Assembly: GCF_040958095.1 (NCBI RefSeq)
Contig: NC_091195.1
Location: 20,129,679 to 20,193,678, forward strand
Origin: Procambarus clarkii
Taxonomy: Eukaryota > Arthropoda > Malacostraca > Decapoda > Cambaridae
Direction of reading: 5' to 3'
DNA length: 64,000 nucleotides
The translations under genes and the position numbers were made by a program. Below the pieces are notes generated by a model, which saw only the letters and a program-made list of their open reading frames with translations, did no database searches and was not told the DNA's origin. Positions 35,201 through 45,502 of the stretch are shown here, piece after piece (the stretch's first letter is position 1; each line of letters starts with the position of its first letter).

Positions 35201-38200
35201 TTCAAATTCATAGTGCACCTGCTCTCGGTACTGCATTAGAGGGGGCCAGGTTCTGGCTCATGGTCCCCGGTAGGCTTAAAAGAACTCTTGTGACTGATGA
35301 GTAGTTTGGTACTAGATCGGCATTGTTGCTTCAGGGAGTCACAAGGGTAAAGCACCAGTCACCCCAGTAAGAGATACCCCAGTAAAACTAATACTTTTTG
35401 CTGTACTGTATTACCACTCCATATACTGTACCGTACGTATGTAACAGTATATACAAGTTCTATATAACAAATACATACTGTCCTGACTCAATGCATTATA
35501 TTGCAGGTTAATTACTATACAGCATTCTTAATATTATACTCACTCTAACAGCCTCGTGTGATTCTTTATTAACGGGATCTAATTCTAAGACACGCTGGAA
35601 GTCCTTTAATGCCTCGTCTAAATTTCCAGTTTCTTCGTTGAGTGTTGCACGTCTCATCACAGCCTTTGTGTAAACACTGTCAAGTTCTATTGCTTTACTG
35701 CAATCACTAATGGCCTTCTTTTTCAGATTCTGTGAATATAACAATATTTGTTTAATGTCTTAAAACTTGAAATATTACAAATAAACAGACACTAATTCAC
35801 AATAATATGGCAGAAAGTTCAACACTAAACCAATATATGTATCTGGATAGAAACTCCCTATATCATTTACACCTAAAATGCACACACTAATTCCATTAAT
35901 ATTTTATTTACAACATTATGGAAAACAATTATTTTCTGTACAGTTTCTTAATAGCACATATTATACTCAGATCCACAGGCAGGCCGAGCCTATGAACCGT
36001 CCAATGATTTGAAACTGTTGAAACTATGTTTCATAGGCATGCTGCCCACCAGCAACAATGCCTGCACTTCACACACACATACACACGACATATGACATAT
36101 ATATAGCTCTCATCCTGTAATTACACTTAAGTAATTACATACACTTCCATTATCTGTCCAATTTGGCCTTCATCTCCTCCAACAAAAGTATCACAAGTAT
36201 ACTCTCTTCAACACTATCATCTTTTCATTCAGTATGACCAAACCTTTTCAAAACACTTTCCTCAGTTTTACCATTTGCTGACTTTTCCCCCCCCAACATA
36301 TTTTCACGACATTTCTATTCACTACTCTGTATTCCTGACACCACAAATGAATTTCATAGTCAAATTCTTTTATTAACTATTCTTTCATGCTAGTGACACA
36401 CACCAGCGTCTGGCATTTGTACTCAAGGGATGACAATCCTTCATATAGTGCTCTAATTGTCGATTTTTTCCATCTAATTCAATGTAACCAGAAAGTTCAT
36501 TAAACTAGATACTTTTCCGATTTACTTGACTCACACCTTCTCCAGTACAAATGCCTCCTTAGCCAGTTACAAAAACTCAAAGATTCAATCACAGGGTGTA
36601 ACGAGTACAGGGAGTGCAATTATTATAGATGTCATGAGTACAGGGACGCAAGCAAGATGATTACAGGGAATGCAGGAATAAAGTGATGGTGAGGAATATG
36701 AAGAGCAGGTAGAGGCTTCCTTGGGAGTGGAGGGAGTGTAGAAGAAGTAGAGGTGAAAGGAGGAGGACGAAGTGGAGGTGAATGGAGGAGGTTATCTTGA
36801 GATGATTTCGGGGCTTTAGTGTCCCCGCGGCCCGGTCCTCGACCAGGCCTCCACCCCCAGGAAGCAGCCCGTGACAGCTGACTAACACCTAAGTACCTAT
36901 TTTACTGCTAGGTAACAGGGGCATAGGGTGAAAGGAGGAGGAGAAGAAAGTGGAGGTGAATGGAGTAGGAGGAGGCTGCGGCTGTGGTGGGGCAGGTGGG
37001 GATTATAAACTATAATCCCCAAACTACCGAATAGGGTTTGGGCATTACAAGGGATACCTGGCAAAGCTATCTAACTACAGAAATGATGCTGTACAATATT
37101 TACTAACCAATCTGGCCTTTGCTGCTGCTCTGTTAGAATAAAGTATAGCACGATCTCTAGGGTATGCCAGAGGGCATATTCTGAGTCCTGCAGTGTAAGA
37201 GGTCAGTGCTTCTTGGAACTGCCCAGCCTTGAACTTGATATTACCACTTTCTTTATGAGTCTGGCTTTCCTCCCTCTTAGCCTAATAGGAGAAAATATAT
37301 TCAAATTAATATTTACAAATACTGTAAAGGAATATTGTACTATATCTACACATGTCTACATTAGCAAATGTCATGTGAAGTAATTTCAAAGACATGAGGC
37401 CAGCCAGACAGAAGGTAATGTAAATCACACAGTGAAACAACACTGTTTATTCTTGTAATAGGTTATAGAGATGGTAGAAGAATTGAAAACATGACTAGCC
37501 ACACGTGGGGCACTGGGCTCAGAGGTCAGTTGCTGCAGTGACTTGTAAACATTGGTATTCTGAGGAGGCTTCTTGAGAAGCAGACCTCCTAGAGGTAGAG
37601 TTAGGGACTGGAGAAAGAAAGAGATTTATTGCCTGTCTCTACTTCCTCATCACAATCAACTTGAGAATGGTCCAGGACGGACCGAAACGTCGTCGTCCCT
37701 TCACCTTCTAGTGTGTGGTCTGGTCAACATCAAAGAGATGAAAGATGTTCTAATAGTGCAGGCCCCAACACCAAGTTAATTGAGAATCAAGCCAACCTTA
37801 ATTTATTTCAGGTGAGTCAGTTGGGCAAGCTCCAGCAGGAAGAGCCATATAATAAGTTGGGTTGTGATGAATATGTGGGCCACTGCCAGCAACAGCTTTT
37901 GATTATGATTTTTCATTATTTTGACGGAAGACAAAACAATGGAAACCCGTGCCGCGGGAGGAAAATCAGTGCCACAAATAGGGATCTGGAATGAACTTGT
38001 AGAGGAATAGAGATGGTGTCCAGCTTGTACCAGGAGGAAATACCCATCAGGGCCAGTAACTAAACTTTAAAAAGTCAAAAGGAACCTATAGATCCTACTC
38101 CAACAATTAAAATACTACATGTGTAAAGGAAGAAATGTATACTTTTGTAGAACAGCCACATCTCTCAGAATGTTTGGTAATATGTTTATTGTTTGTGATG

Positions 38201-41123
38201 TGTCTATATACGTATGAACACGTTGTAATGATCGGGGTGAGAATAGCTCGAGCTACCTCATCCCTTTGTGTGTATTTTACCTCAATAAACTTATTTCAAT
38301 TTCAATTTCACTCCAGCAATCACAATGGTTAGTGAACATCTCCAACAAAGGCTTCAGTCTTAACAGAGGGAACATATAGGGTGACAACCTAGGAAGCCCC
38401 TGAACCCCAGGAAGCCGAAACCCAAGGCCCATCTGGAAAAAGAAGGGAATCAAAGAGAGTAGGCCCCCTAGCCTCTCTCATATTCCCATAGGGGGCAACC
38501 CTCATGATGGTACTTACATCAGCCTCAAAGCTGTCAGAACCAGGAATCTACCTCAGGATAGGTTTCACTCAGTGAGTGAAACTACTAACATCCCCAAAGA
38601 CATAGTCACCAAATACCTAATAATATAGTGTAATGCACAGCTGGCAATTGACTGAGAAATGGGCAAAGGAAACACAAACACTTGTTAAACACGTGAGAAG
38701 CATTTTTCTATCTTAAATGATGAAGCAGCTGACAGATGAATGAGCAAAATGTCAATGTTGATGAGGACATGGTGGCACCAGCTGGCCCGCAACTCAAAAC
38801 AGTTCAATAGCCAGAATTGACAAAGGAGTCTGAAATGCCCAGAAACAGCAGAGGAAGCTGGTTAATACACACCACTAATGTCAAAAGATGAGATGCCCAA
38901 TTAACTTCCTTATAAAATAGAGGGGAACTGGTGTCTAATACCCACTGTAAATAGCAGCAAAAGCTAACATCATAAAGTCTGGTCCCAGAAACACTCACAA
39001 CCCAGACAGAAACAGTGCAAGGTGGCGGCTTTGTCAAAATTAATATCCAATCAATAAACAGGCCACACCTGTGGGTGAAAGGACCCCTGAACCCAGCAGG
39101 TTACATTATAATAAATCCCACAAGATTTCAACCAAGTCAACATGCAGGCCTTTAGGCTTGTTGGGTGTAGTGGAAGCATCTTGGCAAAAGAAACAGAGTC
39201 CAACCTCGAACGCTCAACTAGTGAGAGGTGTATGCAGCCACAAGTCACAAAAACAAAACTTGCATGACCTAAAAGTGTACTCAACTAAAGTGCAATGCCC
39301 CTAACATACACACAAGCAGAGCAATGCAATTTGCAGGTCTTTAATGTGCACAAGTACATCGTCTGAAGATTCTCTCTTCTCATCAATAAGCGTTGCAGAG
39401 GAGAACAAGCTGTATGCACTACCTGGAAGCGAGTTGGCACAAGAGTCAGCCCATACAGGAGGATGCTCATAACCTCTCAGAGCAGTAATATACCACTAGA
39501 CTAGTCCCAGTAATGAGAGATATGAATTACAAGGAGGGCTAAAAGTACCACATAAAACATTCTCAGGGAAATATATAGAACAGCAAACGACAAATTATGT
39601 GCATTGGGTGGTGCATGAACAAAGTAATGATACAAAATTAAGCACTATACTCAAATGAACCAAATGTACAGACACAATAAAAAAATATCTACAATGTTAG
39701 AATAGTGAACAAGTGTAATGTACTGAGAAGTGGTAGAAGTAGGCTCCATACACAGTTTAAAATGTAAATATGACCGAGTCCAATAGACTAGGTTGAGAAG
39801 GTTGCTTTAAGGTTGAGAAGCTAGACAAAAGAGCTAAAGCTCAACCCCCCTATAGCAAAATCAGGCAAATTAGGCAAACTCAGTCTGGAAGAATGGTGGT
39901 GGAAGGTTAGGCATTTTAGACAAGCTTGGTGCTGCTACTGGGTGGGGAGTGACTGGTTTGGCCAACTGGGCATTCAAATAATTTTTAAGCCTCTCTTGGT
40001 TGTCACATGTGATATTTAGAAAGGATTTGTTAGGGTGAGGAATTTTTATGCACGTACATCTGATAAGTCATTCAGGACTGGGTTGAGCTTCTCTCCGGTG
40101 TCTCTTCTAGCACACCTTTTATGACCCTACTGGAACATTTGAAAAAAAAGAGCCCTGCAGTGCATGGGATCAGACAACTGACTGTTTATAAATCTTGTTT
40201 ATGGCACAAGTGATTCTCATACTACGAAGCAACTGAATGTGACAGCTCAGAAAAGCTCATAAAAACCATTTTCCTGTAAAATAAAAAGAATCTAAAAATA
40301 AAATGAAGCTCTTTATGTACAATAATATATTTTACATACTTTACAAAACAACTACTGTAAGTTAAATGCTAAGAGTAAAAATACTTCTTACATTCTTTTC
40401 TTCTTCACTCATATTCAGCTCAAGATCTTTCAGATATTCTTCATCTACAAAATCCTCTTCCTCCTCCTCCTCGTCCTCTATCTGCTGCTGTTCATCTTGC
40501 TCTTGCGTTACAAGCTTCTCCCAAGAATTTTCTGATGTCTTATCATCACCGTGAAGATGTTCGGGAGTTTCTGTTCCATCTTTCCCATCTGGTTCAATTA
40601 ATGGGATTTCAGATGGGTGACATCCCTCAGATGACTCGTCAGTTTCTTCTGAAGCTCTGCTGATAACACAAGATAAAAATACAAATAAATACAGTAACAA
40701 AATATACTGGCTACCACAGATACAAAATTTCAATACTGTATCTACATTAAATGAATACGGCACTTTAAGTATGCTGTTAAGTATGCTTTAAGTCAGCCCG
40801 TGACAGCTGTTAGTCAGCTGTCACGGGCTGCTTCCTGGGGGTGGAGGCCTGGTCGAGGACCGGGCCGCGGGGACACTAAAAAAGCCCCGAAATCATCTCA
40901 AGATAACCTCAAGAAGATGCTTGGGGTCAAATAGTTACCTGGGTTCTGATTCATGGACGGGCATTTCTCTGTCTTCATCTTCGAGCGAGTGAAATGAATC
41001 ATCACTAGCATCACTAAGAGGTGTGCTGGGTCGAGATCCATCTTCCACCTCACACTTCGATGATCCTTTGTCCACCTTATCACAGAGATCTGCAGATGCC
41101 ATTTCTTTTTCAAGACTCTCCAT
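29289..41123 (-). CDS. TTC1: TTC1, tetratricopeptide repeat protein 1 (TPR co-chaperone adaptor), six coding exons
   Basis: Minus-strand exons in coding order: 41123-40939, 40659-40392, 37281-37108, 35729-35544, 33581-33527, 29416-29289. Phases match at every junction; 996 nt, 331 aa (human 292). The N-terminal 150 residues are acidic and low-complexity, ending in the family block [17 protein letters not shown]. Three TPRs at about 160-262 follow. They keep the carboxylate clamp that binds Hsp70/Hsp90 EEVD tails: Lys161, Asn165, Asn201 (YSNRAA), Lys231 and Arg235 (KAVMRRA). The conserved tail is [19 protein letters not shown] then [20 protein letters not shown]. The start is the ATG at 41123 in an exon that begins at 41140 after an acceptor. 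An in-frame upstream stretch (AVCAE) means an earlier exon could add residues; a 5' non-coding exon further right is expected. Convergent with SND1, divergent from FKBP15. Confidence 0.95.
29655..29785 (+). repeat. Short imperfect tandem repeat in a TTC1 intron
   Basis: Two to three imperfect units of about 45-57 bp containing GGTGACGAGAAGTGGCGGGT. Intronic. Confidence 0.7.
29940..30290 (+). mobile_element. CR1-like LINE fragment (RT) in a TTC1 intron
   Basis: Broken translation shows [19 protein letters not shown], then a WIKQWL segment and a diverged GVPQG/ILDP block, as in RT motifs A and B of CR1-type elements. Several stops; dead. Confidence 0.75.
30592..30839 (+). mobile_element. SINE-A, complete copy
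   Basis: tRNA-like head with an A box (TCGGCCGAGCGG) and a B box (GGTTTGATCCC), then a body with AGAAACAATGGGCAGAG, GTTACCTAGCAGTAAAATAG, CAGCTGTCACGGGCTGCTTC and the 3' block GCCCCGAAATCATCTCAAGA. About 248 bp. Intronic in TTC1, opposite strand. Confidence 0.92.
31440..31645 (+). repeat. Dispersed repeat with GGCGGGACCAAAGAGCCAGAG
   Basis: The block TGATTGACAGTTGAGAGGCG…CAACCCCCGCAAACACAACT recurs in inverse orientation at 62470-62565. It is probably part of a LINE 3' region widespread in decapods; that link is recall, not shown here. Confidence 0.5.
31751..31918 (+). repeat. Hairpin element copy E (diverged), in a TTC1 intron
   Basis: A long imperfect palindrome. The left arm starts ATGACCAAACCACAACTC and the right arm ends GAGTTGTGGTTTGGTCATCA; the centre is near 31833 (AAGTCATGACACGGC). 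The inner segments TCCTGGACCATTA and ATGGTCCAGGA match the hairpin family of 32212 and 62033, so this is an older relative. Confidence 0.8.
32212..32383 (-). repeat. Hairpin retroposon copy B with 12-bp target-site duplication
   Basis: Nearly perfect palindrome of two arms of about 65 bp. The left arm contains CACACACTAGAAGGTGAAGG and the right CTTCACCTTCTAGTGTGTGG; the centre is CTCAAGACAATCGACTTGAG near 32315. The 3' signature GACGAGTCACAATAACGTGG lies at the left end, so the element is on the minus strand. CTTGTATACAGT flanks it at 32200-32211 and 32384-32395. Confidence 0.9.
33082..33133 (-). mobile_element. Isolated LINE 3' end in antisense, second example
   Basis: Reverse complement resembles the last 50 bp of the full-length LINE (a GGTGCCTT…TTGATAATTACTT pattern). 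In a TTC1 intron. Confidence 0.65.
33802..34076 (-). mobile_element. SINE-A, complete but diverged copy, antisense
   Basis: Reverse complement of the whole SINE-A. The tail block (TTGAGATGATTTCGGGGCTC) is at the left, the body in the middle, and the B box (GGGATCGAACCC) near 34005. More diverged than 30592 or 55379. Intronic. Confidence 0.85.
36788..36933 (-). mobile_element. SINE-A, partial, antisense
   Basis: Contains GATGATTTCGGGGCTTTAGT, CCACCCCCAGGAAGCAGCCC and CAGGGGCATAGGG. The tRNA head is missing. It lies in the TTC1 intron 35730-37107. Confidence 0.85.
37651..37731 (+). repeat. Hairpin element copy C (single arm), in a TTC1 intron
   Basis: One arm of the hairpin family: AATCAACTTGAGAATGGTCC, then GGACGGACCGAAACGTCGTC and CTTCTAGTGTGTGGTCTGG. 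The complementary arm is absent. Confidence 0.85.
38240..38325 (+). repeat. Retroposon tail ending in TTTCAA-type repeats (copy 2)
   Basis: Contains GCTACCTCATCCCTTTGTGT, AATAAACTTATTTC and a (ATTTCA)n tail. Same family as 2815-2890. Confidence 0.55.
40654..40662 (-). promoter_or_regulatory. NAGNAG acceptor of TTC1 coding exon 2
   Basis: The minus strand reads TTATCAGCAGAGC. Splicing after the first or the second CAG keeps the frame and differs by one residue (Ser-Arg-Ala against Arg-Ala). Confidence 0.7.
40789..40916 (+). mobile_element. SINE-A, partial, between TTC1 coding exons 1 and 2
   Basis: 3' part of SINE-A (CAGCTGTCACGGGCTGCTTC, GAGGACCGGGCCGCGGGGAC, CCCGAAATCATCTCAAGATA). It begins with a short inverted copy of the GTGACAGCTG block. 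It nearly fills the 279-bp intron and ends 23 bp from the donor. Confidence 0.85.
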
Positions 41124-41140
41124 TTCAGCACACACAGCTT

Positions 41141-41630
41141 CTGAAAAATACAATGCTGAATCTAACCGATCTAAGGGATTGGATAGATCCCAACAGGTAT
41201 ACGATACAATGAAATAATCCAAGCTAATAATAAATCATTCATAATTAAGTGGTATAATGGTATATTCTTACATTTTCTTCTCCATCCTAATCAGTAATTT
41301 CTGGTTTAGTGACAATTGACAAAACTTTGAACTGAAAAATAGGGACTAAATTACAATATATAATTTTTTAATGACATCTTTAATGTCATTTAAAAGGCGT
41401 CATCATGTCAAATGTCATTTTTTTAATGACATCATTTTCCCAAGCAAGGGTCATGGGTTCACCCAGGTCACTGCTAGCATACTAGGCTCAGCAACTTTGA
41501 GATCAACCACAAAAAATTACTTTTAAATGGGAAAAGGGGAGGGGAGAGCATATCTCAATTCACCAGAAAGAGGAACAACTATCCAAGACACCAAAGAACA
41601 CTCTAAACCACAACACCCCCTCTAGATTTA
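41141..41630. other. TTC1 5' flank or intron; nothing recognised
   Basis: AT-rich with a small duplication of an AATGTCATTT-type word at 41370-41440. No exon called. Confidence 0.35.
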
Positions 41631-41634
41631 CCTG

Positions 41635-42830
41635 TATTTACCTGTGGGCCACCAACACACTAGTGGCCTCATTGAGGACAGGAAGCCAGTGGCTTGTCAA
41701 AGGTCCCTCCCATTTGTCATCATGATTTTTTTCAAGCTGGATTTTAAAAGTTTACAGAGTTTTGGCATTTATGGCTTTGGCAGAGAGGCAGTTCCGAGGG
41801 TTTATAAACCTGTGGGTTAAAAAGCATCTCCTCTTTTCAGTCCCACATTGTGGCTTGAGCTTGAAATCATTGCTCCTTATGATTACATTTAATTAATGGT
41901 TACATTTGGTCTTTTGAAGAGACTGTGGATCAACATCCTCCAAATAGTTCAATACTGTATTTCAAAAGTTTCGACAAGATCAGTCCTGTCATGCTAAGTT
42001 TGCAGTGTTATTAGCCCCGTGGCTCTCAACCGATCCTGGAATAAAACTTGACTTAGTTCTGAAATTATTTTTGATGCCCACTGTTGTACTTTGTCCAGAG
42101 GAGCCATGTCCTTTTGAAGATGAGGTCAGTCTTTATGCTTGGACAGAATAATCCAAGTGGGGGGGGGGGGGCACATCAGAGGTTTACACAGTTTAATCAA
42201 TACCTTCTTTTCCTTGAAGTTAAAGGTATGTTTGATTATTCCTAGAGTTTGGTTAGCTTTCTTTTTTACTGCTGCTCCCACTTGTTGTGCAACTTTCAGT
42301 GAGTGATGGATTTTGACTCCAAGGTCCTTTCCTTCATTAGTCTGCTGCAAGGTAATGCTATTAATTTGGTAGTTGTGACATGGGTTGTTATGGCCTACAT
42401 TTGCCATACCAACCCATGCAAGACAATGCTAACGTCTTGCATTTTTCGATATTGAAAGGCATTTGCCAATTTTCTGACCATTTATGGAGTTCATGTAGAC
42501 CTTTCTATAAGGCTTAAATATCATTTTCACTTTCCATTTAACCATAAATTTAAATGTCATCTGGAAATTTGATGACGATTGTAAAATTTTCACATCATTG
42601 ATGTACATGACAATAGAGGGTTGCTCCAAAATGGAGCCCTGTGGTACCCTACTTACCATATTTCTCCAGCAAGATTCATTCCCATTTAGCACGACCCATT
42701 GTTTTCTTTATTTTAACCATTCTAGTATTTTTACCATGTATTCCATGTGTCTGTAATATCCTTGATAGTCTTTCATGTGATACCTTATCAAAGGCTTTAG
42801 CAAAACCCATGTACATCTATTACATCCGCC
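41635..42830 (-). mobile_element. CR1-like LINE fragment, antisense
   Basis: Minus-strand frames give, from right to left, FDKVSHERLSRIL, a RVPQGSILEQPSIVMYINDV motif B, a DLGVKIHHSLKVAQQVGAA block and the C-terminal region. Order and content fit the RT of a CR1-superfamily element from about motif A to the 3' end. Many stops and indels; the F-x-DD motif is not intact. A G run at 42160-42172 lies within it. Confidence 0.8.
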
Positions 42831-42833
42831 AGA

Positions 42834-43079
42834 AGGGAGCCAATCGGCCGAGAGGACAGCACGCTGGACTTGTGATCCTGTAGTCCCGGGTTCGATCCCG
42901 GGCGCTGGCGAATAACAATGGGCAGTTTCTTTCACCCTATGCCCTGTTACCTAGCAGTAAATAGGTACCTGGGTGTTAGTCAGCTGTCACGGGCTGCTTC
43001 CTGGGGGTGGAGGCCTGGTTGAGGACCGGGCTGCGGGGACACTAAAAAGCCCCGAAATCATCTTAAGATAACCTCAAGA
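42834..43079 (+). mobile_element. SINE-A, complete copy
   Basis: tRNA-like head (ATCGGCCGAGAGG A box, GGTTCGATCCC B box), body and CCCGAAATCATCTTAAGATA 3' block. It directly abuts the LINE fragment at 41635-42830. Confidence 0.92.
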
Positions 43080-43765
43080 AGTCCTTAGTCTGAGTAGCTG
43101 GTTACCATTTCCAAAAATATGAGCAGGTTTATAAGGCAGGATCTATTTTTAACAAACCATAAATGACCTCTAGGATAACAAAGACATCCAGTTATCATTA
43201 GAAGACATAACTAGCAACTAAGGATTAGCATGGTAGCTATCCAATTACCCAAGCAGGCTGGAATTTTTACTTTGAAAAATCCCGGTGGGTTTAAACAACT
43301 TTTATTTTGCTTTAGTATTGGCTAACTTAGTTATTTCTACTTAAATTTAAACTTCCAATTCATTAAGTGATTAAATATAAAAAACCTAACTAAAGTAGGT
43401 TGAGTTTTGATAAAATAATTATTTTTTACCAACCTTGCTAGCAACTACAGTACAACCTACAGCGACCACCACAAGGAGGCAGAACTAGCATGTACAGCCA
43501 AGTCAGACCAGGGACCTATCCCCCCGTCCCTCCCCTTCCCTTTACATCCAGTCCACCCAAGTACACTTGAGTCTCGGGTGCATTTTTGAATAATCGAGAT
43601 ACCGTTCAGAATGGAGCATTTCACTCCTCATAATGCCATGTCTGAGGAAGGCGGGGGTGGGGCAGGTCCTGAAGAAAACGGGTGACAAGGTCGGGGTACA
43701 AATTCGAGGAGCCTCATGGCCAGATATTGCAATATTACTATGAAGGGAGAATACTTTTGCGGAGA
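43080..43765. other. Intergenic; nothing recognised
   Basis: No coding or repeat structure called. The TTC1 first exon may lie here or near 44.4 kb; neither can be shown. Confidence 0.3.
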
Positions 43766-43908
43766 TCTGCCCGAAACGCTTTGCGTAATAGTGGCTTTAG
43801 GCATTGTATGTACTAGCTCTATCTATAAATCCATCAACTTTTGTATCTTACTTTGTATGTATGTACCTTACCTGAATAAAAATTTATTTATTTTATTTTA
43901 TTTTATTA
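43766..43908 (+). mobile_element. Core-motif retroposon 3' end with (ATTTT)n tail
   Basis: Starts GCCCGAAACGCTTTGCGTAA, continues TAGTGGCTTTAGGCATTGTA and a TCTATCTATAAATC block, then GTATGTACCTTACCTGAATA and an ATTTTA repeat tail. Confidence 0.75.
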
Positions 43909-43975
43909 TAATGGACGTGGGAGGAGGCGGCGTAATTATGTTACTGGCTCAACTTGACCACCAACCACAGTAAAT

Positions 43976-44100
43976 CAAATGTTTATTCAGGTAAAATATA
44001 TACATACAAGGTGAGATACAAACATTGATGGATTTATAGATAGAGCTAGTACATACAATGCCTAAAGCCAATAATACGCATGGCGTTTCGGGCAGTAGGT
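43976..44100 (-). mobile_element. Core-motif retroposon 3' end, inverted copy
   Basis: Reverse complement of the same element as 43766-43908 (GGCTTTAGGCATTGTATGTA on the minus strand). With that copy it forms an inverted pair with a spacer of about 70 bp. Confidence 0.75.
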
Positions 44101-44845
44101 AGAGTCTTGGATTAACTGGGTAGAAATGCGAGACATGAGATTCTGGAAGACACTGGAGCGAGACAGCAATCAAGCACAATGTATAATGAACATACAAGCG
44201 ACTGATCCAAGCCTGAATGATAAAGCAACAAGGAGTTATTCTGCAGCAGGGGAGGTGGACTGCAGCAGCAATTACACACCTCAACACCAATTGGTAAGAC
44301 ACAAATATCATTGCTGCTACTAATACATCTTTACTATAAACAAGATTTATATGATAACTCCCACGTACAGCAGTGTGGAGGCACAGAGCAGTTACAGGAG
44401 GACGAGGGCGAGAGCTCCTGCTGGTGTTGTGGTAGAGTCCCTGCCGTCGCTTGTCCTCCTTCGCAGACCTCCAAGTTTTCTTTGATGCACCACGATTTAA
44501 TACAATATATTATTTTTATGTATTCAACTTAAAATTAAGACCTGTGTACTATTATTATTATTTATTATGTTATTTTTATTTAGCGTATTACTTATCTTAT
44601 AGGCTGTGCCAAAATGCTTCCGCACAGTATTGCAAGAGAAGCTTCTAGATTACAAGCATATGTATATGTCTAGAACCTGTCACAATTCAGACAATCTGTC
44701 TCCTTATATCCGCAGACAGAAGCTTGTACTTAGGCATATCCTGGAGCCCCCAAGGCTACCTATTAACCTTCCCCAGGATGTAACACACACCAAATGACCT
44801 ATATGCCTCCATAACGTACCTATTTAATTATTGCTATGTGAACAT
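44101..44845. other. Intergenic; possible non-coding first exon region of TTC1
   Basis: A GC-richer patch at about 44380-44465 stands out from AT-rich surroundings. It could be a promoter or 5' UTR exon on either strand, but no splice or TATA evidence decides it. Short open frames here have no recognisable family. Confidence 0.25.
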
Positions 44846-44847
44846 AT

Positions 44848-44960
44848 TGAAGGGTCCTGGTTGTACAGTCGGGTTCGTTCTTACTCATAATCGAAAATTC
44901 CGGGTTCGAGTCCCGGCCGGGACAGAAATGGTTGGGCACGCTTCCAACCATCTCAATGCT
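44848..44960 (+). mobile_element. SINE-B, partial (tRNA-like head)
   Basis: Head GGGTCCTGGTTGTACAGTCG with a B box in GGGTTCGAGTCCCGGCC, then GGGACAGAAATGGTTGGGCA. The body breaks off soon after. Confidence 0.75.
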
Positions 44961-45500
44961 TCCTTATTTACCTAATCTGCTACCAGAAATTTTAGCCAAA
45001 TATCCCCAGTTTGCTAACTGTAGGTAGTAACTAAATGATTGTAACCTATCCACCGCTGCCCACTGGATGGGGGGCGGTGTGCAGGACAAACATATCAATT
45101 GTGACACTAGCTCTCCGCATATGTCAGTTGCTTAATTTAGAAACTACTTGTGGTCGATCTCGAACCTTGATATACTAATTTACAGCCCCGCACCTGTGCC
45201 AGGTACCTCCACAACGGGCTCACCATAGCCCGTGCTACTTGGAACTTTTTGTTCCAAGTAGCGAATCTTAAACAACAACATACACACACTCGCTGCCTGT
45301 TTCCCAACACAATGAACTATTATTATATATATCAGGTGAAGGGAAACGTGCATAACCATCTGTCTTTTAACATTTATATATTTCAACATCATTAGATATT
45401 CAGGAAGGAAATGTTGATCAACGGTAATCCTACCAGTTAATGAAAAACACGACCTGTTTAATCAAAATTATCTACTTCCAGAATCAAGCAACTATACTTC
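44961..45500. other. Intergenic; nothing recognised
   Basis: No supported coding sequence. A local inverted repeat, CTACTTGGAAC against GTTCCAAGTAG, lies at about 45234-45262. Confidence 0.35.
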
Positions 45501-45502
45501 AC

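Noticed and set aside
44311-44532. 73-codon open frame in the GC-richer patch near 44.4 kb
   Set aside because: No homology recognised. It may be a non-coding first exon region, but the frame itself has no support.
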